Below are positions 9,963 through 20,168 of a stretch of DNA of 64,000 nucleotides, one piece after another. Source of the stretch: Sphingomonas rhizophila (lineage in GTDB: Bacteria > Pseudomonadota > Alphaproteobacteria > Sphingomonadales > Sphingomonadaceae). A program made the translations under genes and the position numbers. Each line of letters opens with the position of its first letter. Position 1 is the stretch's first letter. The notes beneath the pieces are model-generated. The model did no database searches and had not been told where the DNA came from. It saw nothing but the letters and a program-made list of their open reading frames with translations. Where the stretch lies: the NCBI RefSeq assembly GCF_014396585.1, contig NZ_CP060717.1:1736001-1800000 (forward strand). The letters run 5' to 3'.

Positions 9963-10444
9963 AGCCCGCGCTCCTCTAGTCGGTAGCGGGCGATGTCCTT
10001 GAGGTCCTCGGGGATGTTGGCGTCGGCGAGGAACAGCTTCGGGTTCCACACCTGGAAGGTCTCGCCGGCGCCGATGAATAGCGCGAGTTCCTCGATCTGG
10101 CCCTTGCGACGCATCATCGGGGGCAGGACGATGCGGCCGGAGCTGTCGTAGGGCACTTCTTCCGATGCGCCGAAGGCCATCAGGGTGCGGCGCTGATAGG
10201 CGAGTTCGGCGTCGGGGCTGGTCTCTTCCTTCTCCAGAAGGCGCTCCAGCTTCAGGTGCTTCTGCGCGGCGTAGGCGGGATCGTACGCGGAGAGGGCCTG
10301 GAACTGTTCGTGCTTGGCAAGGACGATGGTGCGGGCGTCACCGCGACGCTCGATCACCTGGCGCAGGAAGGCCGGCACGGAAACACGCCCCTTGGCGTCC
10401 ACCGCGTTCAAAGCACTGCCCTGAAACAGATGCTCTAGTGCCAC
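9959..10444 (-). CDS. mraZ: Transcriptional regulator MraZ
   Basis: First gene of the dcw cluster; AbrB-fold DNA-binding protein that in Escherichia coli represses this operon by binding direct repeats near its promoter. The two duplicated MraZ motifs are visible: [18 protein letters not shown] near the N-terminus and [17 protein letters not shown] in the second half. The GTG at 10444 ([13 protein letters not shown]) has GGAG 7 nt upstream and gives 161 residues; longer in-frame versions would add 24 atypical residues. A three-unit 10-bp-period repeat at 10592-10617 is a good candidate for its own operator. Confidence 0.94.
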   Translation of the reverse strand: MALEHLFQGSALNAVDAKGRVSVPAFLRQVIERRGDARTIVLAKHEQFQALSAYDPAYAAQKHLKLERLLEKEETSPDAELAYQRRTLMAFGASEEVPYDSSGRIVLPPMMRRKGQIEELALFIGAGETFQVWNPKLFLADANIPEDLKDIARYRLEERGL

Positions 10445-10591
10445 TGTCCACTCCGCCCCGCGCGGACATGGCTTCGCCGGTGACGGGTGCGCGGCATTGC
10501 CGAGCGCCCGACGCAATTGCGTATCTCACCGGATTGCCCCGCGCTTCACTGATGTTGGTAACTCACCCCAGTGCGGGATACAATGGGTTTT

Positions 10592-10617
10592 CATGCCACA
10601 CCATGCCAATTCATGCC
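10592..10617 (-). promoter_or_regulatory. Candidate MraZ operator: three GGCATG repeats at 10-bp period
   Basis: On the plus strand catgcc occurs at 10592-10597, 10602-10607 and 10612-10617, each separated by exactly 4 bp; on the mraZ strand this reads GGCATG-N4 three times. Direct repeats one helical turn apart upstream of mraZ are how known MraZ boxes are built, although the base sequence differs from the enterobacterial TGGG-type box. The rest of the 297-bp gap between mraZ and the DUF4350 gene holds a DnaA-box-like 9-mer and no recognisable gene. Confidence 0.5.
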
Positions 10618-10691
10618 CTAGCATTGGAAAACTACGGCTTTTTGTGGCGAGCGCATGCCGCTGTTCTTCACCTGTTCTTGGGCTGCCACCC

Positions 10692-10700
10692 TGTGGATAA
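10692..10700. promoter_or_regulatory. Consensus DnaA box 9-mer
   Basis: tgtggataa, whose complement TTATCCACA is the perfect DnaA box, sits in the mraZ upstream gap. Only one copy was seen, and a perfect 9-mer is expected by chance about once per 130 kb counting both strands, so a functional role is uncertain. Confidence 0.3.
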
Positions 10701-10741
10701 GTCTGTTGGCATCGAATCCCCACGAGAATCGCGGGGCGGAA

Positions 10742-11385
10742 TCAGCGACCCTGATTGAGTCGCGAAAGCTCGTCCTCGATGAGGTCGAGACCCGCCTCGT
10801 CACCTGCTTCGAGGAAGTCGGCGTCGGCGATGATGGTCGCCTTGCCCTTGCCGATCGCACAGCGGGCGATCAGGCCACCGTCGGCCACGGCGCAGCCTCC
10901 CCCGCCCGCCTGCCGCAGGATCCCGACGCTGTTCCCCGGAGCGAGCGTAAGCGCCAGTCCCCAATGGGCGAGCAGGCCGGTATCGGCGAACGAGGGCGGC
11001 GGCCGGGTCAGGTCGCCGAGCGGCTTCTCGCTGTGCCAGTCCACCTTGGGATCGGCGAGCAGCAGGACATGGCCGCCCGCCGAACCCAGCCGTCCAGCGC
11101 GACCAGGGCCTCGGCCGGTTGCGCGCGGGGATGCGCCATTAACAACAGATCGTGACCCTCCAGAGAAGTGCCGTCGGCGACGTCGATCGGCTGCACGCGA
11201 TACTCATTCTCCAAACGGGCCAGTACGGGCGTCGGCGCCTGATCCAGCGTGAACCCCTCGCCGAACAGGATCGGCAGGCTGGTGAGCAGCAGCAGCGTCG
11301 GCTTTTCAGTCGGCGACGAACGAAGCGCGATGCCGGTGCCGGCGAGAACCGCGACGGCGATGCCGATCCAGGCCGCGGGCTTCAC
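10742..11385 (-). CDS. DUF4350 domain-containing protein (one apparent frameshift)
   Basis: Membrane-anchored protein with a type-1 glutamine amidotransferase-like fold of the DUF4350 kind; function unknown. One N-terminal hydrophobic segment (WIGIAVAVLAGTGIA) is followed by PTLLLLTSLPILFGEGF and EGHDLLLMAHPRA. The frame breaks at about 11073-11079 within a CG run; one added base joins DGWVRRAG to HVLLLADPKVDWHSEKPLGD, giving 214 residues. GTG start at 11385 overlaps the upstream gene's stop. DUF4350 proteins are often encoded with DUF58/MoxR-type genes; here only the small upstream partner is present. Confidence 0.7.
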
Positions 11386-11639
11386 TTCGGCGCGGCGGCG
11401 TTGGCGTCGCGTTCGGCCTCGACATCCCCCGCCGATTGCCCCGGCGCCGCGCCGATTTCGGCCAACGGCTCGTTGGGCTCGACGTCCGCGTTGGCGACCG
11501 TGTTGGCCGGCGGCGTCACGCCATCCTCGCCCGACCGGCTGATCGCCGTGCCGAGGAGGACAAGCAAGAATACGAATGCAAGACCGGTCAGGCCAATGCG
11601 TATCCGCCGCTGCGGCTCGTACCGTTCGTCAACTGACAT
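11382..11639 (-). CDS. Small single-pass membrane protein, partner of the DUF4350 gene
   Basis: Unrecognised 85-residue protein. Start MSVDERYEPQRRIRIG, one membrane helix (LTGLAFVFLLVLLGTAI) and an acidic Pro/Ala/Glu-rich tail ending DANAAAPK, so the tail probably lies in the periplasm. ATG at 11639 is preferred over upstream in-frame starts because the family-like MSxDERYEP beginning appears there. The stop overlaps the GTG of the DUF4350 gene by 4 bp, which implies a two-gene operon. Confidence 0.6.
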   Translation of the reverse strand: MSVDERYEPQRRIRIGLTGLAFVFLLVLLGTAISRSGEDGVTPPANTVANADVEPNEPLAEIGAAPGQSAGDVEAERDANAAAPK

Positions 11640-11724
11640 CGCGCCCAATCTATGCCCCAGTCCGGCCCGATGCAATTCTCCCCCTACTTGACGAGGCATG
11701 CTGCACTGGCGAAGAGCGAAAACC

Positions 11725-12105
11725 ATGAAGAAAGAGATTCTTATCTGCACCTTGTTCGCAACCGCCGCACTCGGCGCTTGCGACAACAGCGATCACACCA
11801 TCGTCGCCGGCGAGCGGAAGGACGAGAACCCGGTCGCGAAGATCGACCCCGCGACGCTTCCGCCCGCGATCGTCGCCAGCAAGATTTATCGCTGCAAGGA
11901 CAACAGCGTGGTCTACATCGACTGGCTGGCCGACAATTCGGCGAACTTCCGCGCCGACAAGGCCGCGACGCCAACCAAGCTCGCCGCCCCGGCCGAAGCC
12001 GGCAAGGCGCTGTCTGCCGAAGGCTATTCGCTGACGGGCAGCGCTTCCGCGTCGAGCATCACGCTGGAACGTCCGGGCAAGGGTTCGCAGAGCTGCAAGG
12101 CCTGA
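11725..12105 (+). CDS. Lipoprotein, possibly MliC-like lysozyme inhibitor
   Basis: A 126-residue lipoprotein: MKKEILICTLFATAALGAC is a signal peptide with lipobox LGAC, so it would be anchored in a membrane facing the periplasm. The C-terminal half (IYRCKDNS, VVYIDWL, GKALSAEGYSLTG, ITLERPG, QSCKA) has the spacing of the MliC/lysozyme-inhibitor domain, with two cysteines that could pair. This is resemblance by eye, so the function is tentative. An upstream in-frame ATG at 11698 would add nine residues before the signal peptide and is rejected. A strong terminator follows. Confidence 0.6.
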   Translation: MKKEILICTLFATAALGACDNSDHTIVAGERKDENPVAKIDPATLPPAIVASKIYRCKDNSVVYIDWLADNSANFRADKAATPTKLAAPAEAGKALSAEGYSLTGSASASSITLERPGKGSQSCKA

Positions 12106-12128
12106 CGCCTCGTTCCTGAACTTTCGAA

Positions 12129-12162
12129 GGGGTCGGTTGCGCCACGCAACCGGCCCCTTTTT
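12129..12162 (+). terminator. Rho-independent terminator after the lipoprotein gene
   Basis: GGGGTCGGTTGCG (12129-12141), loop cca, CGCAACCGGCCCC (12145-12157), then a run of T. A 13-bp stem with one G-T pair. Confidence 0.85.
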
Positions 12163-12221
12163 CATGCGTCTTGACCGGATATCGACCGGGCGACACTGTC
12201 CGCCGAACGAAAAGGCCTGTC

Positions 12222-13895
12222 TTGCTTCACGTTTCACGTCGCCATCTTCTCGGCGGGATCACCGCCGCCACGACGCTGCACCCGTCGCTCACGCGGGCCG
12301 CGACCGCGGCGCCGCCACCGGCCCTCGCTGCCGCGATCGCCGCGATCCGCGCCCATGCCGAGGCGCACCGCCGCTACCTCGGCGTACCCGGTCTCGCCGT
12401 CGCGCTGACCGCGCCGGGGCTTCCGGCGTACGAGATACTCGTCGGTTCGACCGACTTGAGCGGCCGGCGGCCGGTCGATGGCCGCACCCTGTTCCAGGTC
12501 GGATCGATCACCAAGCTGATGGTCGGAGCCGTGGTCCACCAGCTGGCGAGCGAAGGAAAGCTGTCGCTTGCTTCCGACGCGCGTTCCCTGCTCCCCGGGG
12601 TGCCCTGGCCGTCGGGCGCGCCGATCACCATCCAGCAGCTGCTCGACCACACCAGCGGGCTTCCCGGCAACGCCCCGACCTTTCCCGGCGATGGGCCGCT
12701 GTGGCGCGGGTCGGCGCCCGGCAGCCACTGGCTCTATTCCAATACCGGCTATGGCCTGATCGGCTCCATCATCGAGCGGATCGAGAAAGCGCCGATGGCC
12801 AGCGTCCTTCGCCGCCGCATCTTCGCGCCGCTGGGCATGAGCGGCGCGCGGGGCGCGATCCTGTGGGCCGACCGCCGCGACTACATCCAGGGTTACCAGC
12901 CGCTCGACCTCGACCAGGTCTATGTTCCCGGCGATCCGCTGGGCCCCGCGCCGTGGGTCGACGTCACCTTCGCGGCCGGGTCGGTTGCGGCGCCGACCGC
13001 CGACATGGCCCTGCTGATGCGTTCGATCGCGGCCGCCGCCAACGGCCGCGGCGGGCTGGGCCTGTCGCCGGCCGCGGGCAAGGCATTCGTAGCCCACGCC
13101 GTCCCGTCGGAGGAGAAACGGACCTACGGCAACGGCCTGATGCACGTCGCCGACGGCACTCGCCAACTTCTCCACCATACCGGCGGCATGCCGAGCTTCT
13201 CGTCCTCGTTCCATCTCGACGTCCCGAGCGAGATCGGCGCCTACGCATCTGTGCCGATCGGCTATCCCGCCGGGTACCGCCCCCGCCTGCTGACTCTGTA
13301 CGCGGTGCAGGCCTTGCGCGCGGCGGTGACCCGGACGCCGGTCCCCAAGGCCCCGACGCTGCAGCGGCCGACGATCGATTCGACCGATTTCGTGGGGACC
13401 TACACCTTTCCCGGCAGCGGCGAGACATTGCGCATCACCGCCGGTTCGCGCGGCCCGCTGTTCCAGTCGGGTCAGGCGCGCGGTGAACTCATTTCACTTG
13501 GCAAGGACATGTTCGCGACCCAGGCGCCGGGCTGGTCGCGCTGGGCGATGACCATGGTCCGCAAGGGCGATCAGGTGGTCGCGATCGAGCATGGGTCGCG
13601 CACCTTCGTCCGCGACGGCGCGGTCCACCCCGTCGCGCCGTCCGATCCCGCGCTGGCCCGGTTCGCCGGCCGCTTCGTGTTCGATTCGCCTTGGGGCGGC
13701 ACGATCGAGATCGTTGAGCGCGGCGGCAAGCTGTGGCTCGGCGGGTATGACGCGATGACCCGCATCGGCGACAATCTCTACCGCCTCGGCGAACAGTCGT
13801 GGTCTCCCGAACGCATCCGCTTCACCCATTTCGCGGAGGGCCGCCCGGCGACGATCTACGTTTCCGGCGAACGATACGATCGCCGCGACATCTAG
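12222..13895 (+). CDS. Exported serine hydrolase, class C beta-lactamase / D-Ala-D-Ala carboxypeptidase family
   Basis: Penicillin-binding-type serine hydrolase. The active-site motifs are present: SITK (GSITKLMVGA), the Tyr-x-Asn motif YSNTGYG, and HTG (HHTGGMP). An N-terminal SRRHLLGGITAATTL stretch looks like a twin-arginine signal, so the enzyme is probably periplasmic. After the catalytic domain a second beta-rich domain (about residues 380-557) begins TDFVGTYTFPGSG and repeats at ARFAGRFVFDSPWGG, as in lipocalin-like tails of this family. The start is uncertain: TTG at 12222 has AAAAGG 7 nt upstream; another TTG at 12171 is possible. Substrate cannot be inferred. Confidence 0.8.
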   Translation: MLHVSRRHLLGGITAATTLHPSLTRAATAAPPPALAAAIAAIRAHAEAHRRYLGVPGLAVALTAPGLPAYEILVGSTDLSGRRPVDGRTLFQVGSITKLMVGAVVHQLASEGKLSLASDARSLLPGVPWPSGAPITIQQLLDHTSGLPGNAPTFPGDGPLWRGSAPGSHWLYSNTGYGLIGSIIERIEKAPMASVLRRRIFAPLGMSGARGAILWADRRDYIQGYQPLDLDQVYVPGDPLGPAPWVDVTFAAGSVAAPTADMALLMRSIAAAANGRGGLGLSPAAGKAFVAHAVPSEEKRTYGNGLMHVADGTRQLLHHTGGMPSFSSSFHLDVPSEIGAYASVPIGYPAGYRPRLLTLYAVQALRAAVTRTPVPKAPTLQRPTIDSTDFVGTYTFPGSGETLRITAGSRGPLFQSGQARGELISLGKDMFATQAPGWSRWAMTMVRKGDQVVAIEHGSRTFVRDGAVHPVAPSDPALARFAGRFVFDSPWGGTIEIVERGGKLWLGGYDAMTRIGDNLYRLGEQSWSPERIRFTHFAEGRPATIYVSGERYDRRDI

Positions 13896-13927
13896 GCTTT
13901 CGCGGGCCAGCCCGCTAAGGGCGCGCC

Positions 13928-16197
<2,270 letters not shown>

Positions 16198-16227
16198 GCT
16201 ACTTGCGAACGCCTCGCATTATCGAGT

Positions 16228-16434
16228 ATGACGATCACCATGATCGTTTGTTCGTGCAATGCGATTCGCGAGGCTGACGTCCGCAAGGCCGCTCGCTGCG
16301 GCGCGCCCTGCGTCGACAGCGCCTACCGCTCGCTCGGTTGCGAAGTGAATTGCGGAAGCTGCGTCGACTTCGCGGCGATGATCATCGAGGACGAGCGCGC
16401 CAGGCTGCTCGCGGTCGACGCCAAGGCCGCCTGA
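16228..16434 (+). CDS. bfd: Bacterioferritin-associated ferredoxin
   Basis: Small [2Fe-2S] protein (68 residues) that reduces bacterioferritin to release stored iron. The four cysteines have the Bfd pattern: CSC near the N-terminus (VCSCNAI) and C-x(2)-C near residue 45 (GCEVNCGSCVDF). The gene precedes bfr on the same strand, which supports the function. The start at 16228 gives MTITMIVCSC; ATG at 16240 giving MIVCSC is equally typical and neither has a strong ribosome binding site. Confidence 0.9.
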   Translation: MTITMIVCSCNAIREADVRKAARCGAPCVDSAYRSLGCEVNCGSCVDFAAMIIEDERARLLAVDAKAA

Positions 16435-16442
16435 GCCGCGAT

Positions 16443-16470
16443 TGCGAGTGACTTTCACTCGCATGTTTTT
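16443..16470 (+). terminator. Hairpin with T-run between bfd and bfr; also a palindrome that could be an operator
   Basis: TGCGAGTGA (16443-16451), CTT, TCACTCGCA (16455-16463), then tgttttt. The stem is a perfect 9 bp. It fits an intrinsic terminator after bfd, but the 21-bp symmetrical TGCGA...TCGCA sequence in front of bfr could also bind an iron-responsive repressor. The sequence alone does not decide. Confidence 0.55.
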
Positions 16471-16542
16471 CCCGGTTTTTCGCCAATATTTCGCTTTGAC
16501 GGACGCTGCGCGCGGCGTAAGGCGAAGTGAAGGGAGAGTGGC

Positions 16543-17028
16543 ATGAAGGGCGACGCGCGGGTCATCGAACTGCTCAACGAGACGCTCAAGAATGAGCTGA
16601 CCGCGGTCAACCAGTACTGGCTCCATTATCGGCTACTCGACCATTGGGGCATACAGCGCCTCGCCGATTTCGAACGGCACGAATCCATCGACGAGATGAA
16701 GCATGCCGACGAACTGTCGGAGCGCATCCTGTTCCTCGATGGCCTGCCCAACTTCCAGGCGCTTGGCCGCCTTCGCGTCGGCGAGAATGTCGAGGAAGTG
16801 CTCCGCTCCGACCTCGAGCTGGAGCTCGAAGCGGTCACCCAGCTGAAGGGCGCGATCGCTCATTGCGAGAGCGTTGGCGATTATGTCAGCCGCGACCTGT
16901 TCGCGAAAATCCTCAGCAACGAGGAAGACCATGTCGACACGCTGGAGAAGCAGTTCGACATGATCGCGGCGATGGGGCTTCAGAACTACATCCAGCTGAA
17001 TTCCAAGCCCGCCGAGGAGGCGCACTGA
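16543..17028 (+). CDS. bfr: Bacterioferritin
   Basis: Iron-storage protein that forms a 24-subunit shell with ferroxidase centres and haem at subunit interfaces. The 161-residue sequence keeps every key residue at the canonical position: ferroxidase ligands Glu18, Glu51, His54, Glu94, Glu127 and His130, and the haem ligand Met52. The start ATG follows AGGGAGAG. Length is normal. Placed 109 bp after bfd with a palindromic hairpin between them. Confidence 0.97.
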   Translation: MKGDARVIELLNETLKNELTAVNQYWLHYRLLDHWGIQRLADFERHESIDEMKHADELSERILFLDGLPNFQALGRLRVGENVEEVLRSDLELELEAVTQLKGAIAHCESVGDYVSRDLFAKILSNEEDHVDTLEKQFDMIAAMGLQNYIQLNSKPAEEAH

Positions 17029-17102
17029 CGGTTCGTCGAAACCCGCTGTCGCGAATTTCGTTTCGGCCCTAGACCCGACCCCAACAGGGGGGAGGGCCAG
17101 GC

Positions 17103-18376
17103 ATGGCGACATCGACGGCGGGCGGGAACCGCATCCGCTCACTCGACATCACGCGCGGCGTCGCGGTGATGGGCATCCTTGCGATGAATATCTACGCCTT
17201 CGCGCTTCCGGGCGCCGCCTATTTCAACCCAACGGCTTATGGAGGGGCGAACGGGTTCGACTGGCTGACCTGGGCCTTCAACTTCGTCTTCATCGACAGC
17301 AAGATGCGCGGCCTGTTTTCGGTCCTTTTCGGCGCGTCGACGCTGCTCGTGATGGAGCGCGCGCTGGCGACGTCGCGCCGGCCTGGAGTTGCGCATTTCG
17401 CGCGGATGGCGTGGCTCCTCGTCTTCGGCCTGATCCACTTCTACTTCATCTGGTGGGGCGATGTGCTGGTGCTGTACGCAATGTGCGGCGTCATTCTGTT
17501 CCTGTTTCGGAAGCTGTCGTCTCGGGCGCTGTGGCGTTGGGCGATCGGCGTGCTCACGGTCGCTTTCCTCTTCACCAGCCTGCAGGCGATCGGCCTGCAG
17601 ATGGCGCGGTCGGGGAACGTTCCCGCGGCCGAACAGAAAAAGATGGAGCGTGCGTTCGAGCAGATTGAGGGGTTCTTTGGACCCGACGCCGGAAAAAGCG
17701 CGCGCGACCTCAAGCTCTACAAGTCGGATTACCGGACGATCATGCTCGACCGGTTGCAGGGCAAGACTGCCAAGCCGTTCAAGTCGTTCATCCAGATGGG
17801 ATTGGAAACGCTCGGTCTGATGTTGCTCGGCATGGCGCTGTTCAAATCGGGCATGCTGACCGGTGAGTGGCAACCGGACCGCTACCGGCGCTGGGCCGTG
17901 CGCTGCTTCGCCATCGCCGTCCCCCCGCTGATTGCGCTGGTCGCCTACCAGTCCGCGACGGGGCACGACGCCTTTGCCACATTCAACGCGTCGATCGCCT
18001 TTTCCATGCCGTTCGACGTGATCATGACGGTCGGCTGGGCGGCCCTGATCCTCGTCCTGGTCAAACGCCATGCGAACGGCCCGTGGCTGCCCGGATCGGG
18101 GCCGCCGGTCGAATGGCTTTCAGCAACTATTTGCTGACGTCGATGGTCATGACGACGATCTTCTACGGCTACGGTCTCGACCTTTTTGGGGAGGTTGGGC
18201 GCGCGGCCTTGTACCTGTTCGTCGTCGGGATGTGGGGGGCGATGCTGCTGTGGTCGAAGCCCTGGCTCGACCGCTTCCATTACGGCCCGCTCGAATGGGT
18301 ATGGCGCAGCCTGTCGCGCGGCCGGGCCCAACCGATGCGGCGAGGGTCCAACGCGGTGGCTCTGGCGGCCGGCTAA
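17103..18376 (+). CDS. DUF418 family membrane protein, first of a tandem pair (one apparent frameshift)
   Basis: Polytopic inner membrane protein of the YeiB/DUF418 family, function unknown. It starts with the hallmark RIRSLDITRGVAVMGI and shows FSVLFGASTLL, LVFGLIHFYFIWWGDVLVLYA and, after the break, GRMAFSNYLLTSM and HYGPLEWVWRSL. The frame breaks near 18071-18081: one added base joins LVKRHA to the ERPVAARIGAAGRMAFSNY frame, for 424 residues, exactly the length of the neighbour. A perfect 45-bp match to the next gene lies at its 5' end. Confidence 0.82.
17133..17177 (+). repeat. 45-bp direct repeat, copy 1
   Basis: Encodes IRSLDITRGVAVMGI in the first DUF418 gene; identical base for base to 18432-18476 in the second, while flanking codons differ. 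Confidence 0.85.
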
Positions 18377-18395
18377 TAATCGAAGGGGGAATGAC

Positions 18396-19669
18396 ATGAC
18401 TCAAGGGGCAGGCGCCAGCACGGGCGATCGGATCCGCTCACTCGACATCACGCGCGGCGTCGCGGTGATGGGCATCTTTTCGGTCAACGTCATTGGCATG
18501 GCGATGATCAAGATCGCCTACTTCTATCCGCCCGCGTTCGGCTTCGATGCGCTCGGCGACAAGCTCACCTGGCTGGCCAATTTCTTCTTCATCGACGGCA
18601 AGCTGCGCAGCCTGTTCTCGATCATGTTCGGCGCGTCGCTGATGCTGGTCATCGACCGGGCGATCCGCGCCGGCCGCTCACCCTTCCGGGCCCACTACGC
18701 GCGGATGCTGGTGCTGATGATGTTTGGGCTCGCCCACTTCTTCATCCTGTGGTGGGGCGACATCCTGACCCACTACGCCGCGGTCGGCATGGTGGTGTAT
18801 TGGTTTAAGCGGCTGAGCGCCCGGAAACTGTTCATCATCGCCGCGATCGGTTTCCTCGTGAACGCGGGGATGAGCGCCTATTTTTCATACCAGGGCCTTC
18901 AGAAATATGAGCTGGTCCAGTCGGGCAACGGCACGGCGGAGGACGTCAAGAAGTTCAAGGAGGGCCGCGCCCGGCTGTTTCCCGATGCCAAGACGATCGC
19001 CAAGGACAAGGCCGACCACGCCTCCATCCCCGCCCACTTCACCTCCAGCGTGAAGGACGAGGGCCTGCTGTCACCGTTCGATTTTGGCCCGCTGTGGCTG
19101 GAAACGATGGCGCTGATGATCCTCGGCATGGCGGGGTACAAGTCGGGCTTCCTTACCGGCGAGTGGGACGACCGCCGCTACCGCAAGGTCGCCGCGACCA
19201 CGCTCGGCATCGGCGCGCTGGTCTACGGCTTTTTTGCCTGGTGGGCGTGGAGCCACAATTTCGAGCCGCCCTACGCGTTCGGCGCCTACGGCGGCTACAC
19301 GCCGCTGTTCCGGCCGGTGGTCGCGATGGGCTATGCCGCGCTGGCGATCCTGCTGACCCGCCGCGCCGGGCCGTTCAGTGAGCGGCTGGCCGCGGTCGGC
19401 CGGACCGCGTTCAGCAACTACATCGGCTGCACGATCATCGGCACCTTCCTGTTCTTCGGTTTTGCCGGGGCCTCTACGCCGAGCTATCACGCGGGCAGGC
19501 GTGGCTGTTCGTGCCGTTTGTCTGGGCGCTGATGCTGCTGTGGTCGAAATGGTGGCTCGACCGCTACCACTACGGACCGCTCGAATGGGCATGGCGCAGC
19601 CTGGCGCGCGGTTCGGTCCAGCCGATGCGCAAAGGACAGCCGACGCTTGGCGCGCCAACCGGAGATTAG
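18396..19669 (+). CDS. DUF418 family membrane protein, second of a tandem pair (one apparent frameshift)
   Basis: Paralogue of the preceding gene and probably co-transcribed with it (20 bp apart). Same architecture: RIRSLDITRGVAVMGI, FSIMFGASLMLV, FGLAHFFILWWGDILTHYA, then VGRTAFSNYIGC and HYGPLEWAWRSL. The frame breaks in the GGGG run 19467-19470; one added base joins FFGFAG to LYAELSRGQAWLFVP, giving 424 residues. The ATG at 18396 follows AAGGGGGA. Its stop codon shares the four bases TTAG with the stop of the convergent Hpt gene. Confidence 0.82.
18432..18476 (+). repeat. 45-bp direct repeat, copy 2
   Basis: Identical to 17133-17177; lies in the start of the second DUF418 gene. Confidence 0.85.
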
Positions 19670-20108
19670 ATCCGGCCGAAGCCCTGGTTGGCCACCTTGC
19701 GGCCGAACCCGCCGCTGACGGCCCGGGTCTGCAACGGGTTGGTCGCAAGCTCGAACAGTTCCAGCGTCGCGTTGAACAAGCGGCGGAGTTCGACCACGTC
19801 GGGCACCAGCTCGTCCGGAAAGCGCCGGGTCTCGATCGACATGCGCGCGACCGTCTCGATCTTCTCCGCGACGGCGGCGAGCGGCTCGGCCCGAATTGGC
19901 GCGATTCGCCCTTGAGGGTGTGGGCCGGAATGACCAGCGCGACCGTGTTCTGCTCGTGCATCGCCGCTTCGATCGCCGCGACGCTCTTGGCGCCATCTTC
20001 ACGGTAATAGCCGAGGATGCGGATGAACCCCGGACCAAGCTCGGCCCGCGACTTCTCGAAATGCACCCAGTCGACGTAATCGCGCGGATCGTCCAAGTTT
20101 CGCTCCAT
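19666..20108 (-). CDS. Hpt domain histidine phosphotransfer protein (one apparent frameshift)
   Basis: Small four-helix phosphotransfer protein of two-component relays. The phospho-accepting histidine lies in AHTLKGESRQFG, the classic H-x-x-K-G motif. Before the break: MERNLDDPRDYVDWVHFEKSRAELGPGF. The frame breaks at CCC 19890-19892; one added base continues AEPLAAVAEKIETVAR and LVPDVVELRRLFNATLELFE, and the 147-residue product ends GFGRI. No histidine kinase or receiver gene is nearby, so the cognate relay is unknown; in alphaproteobacteria such stand-alone Hpt proteins often serve hybrid kinases encoded elsewhere. Confidence 0.82.
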
Positions 20109-20168
20109 GCCCCCGGGGTTGAGGGTGTCGTTCCCGCCCCGCTTAAGCCCCAAAGGGTAAAGAGCCGG

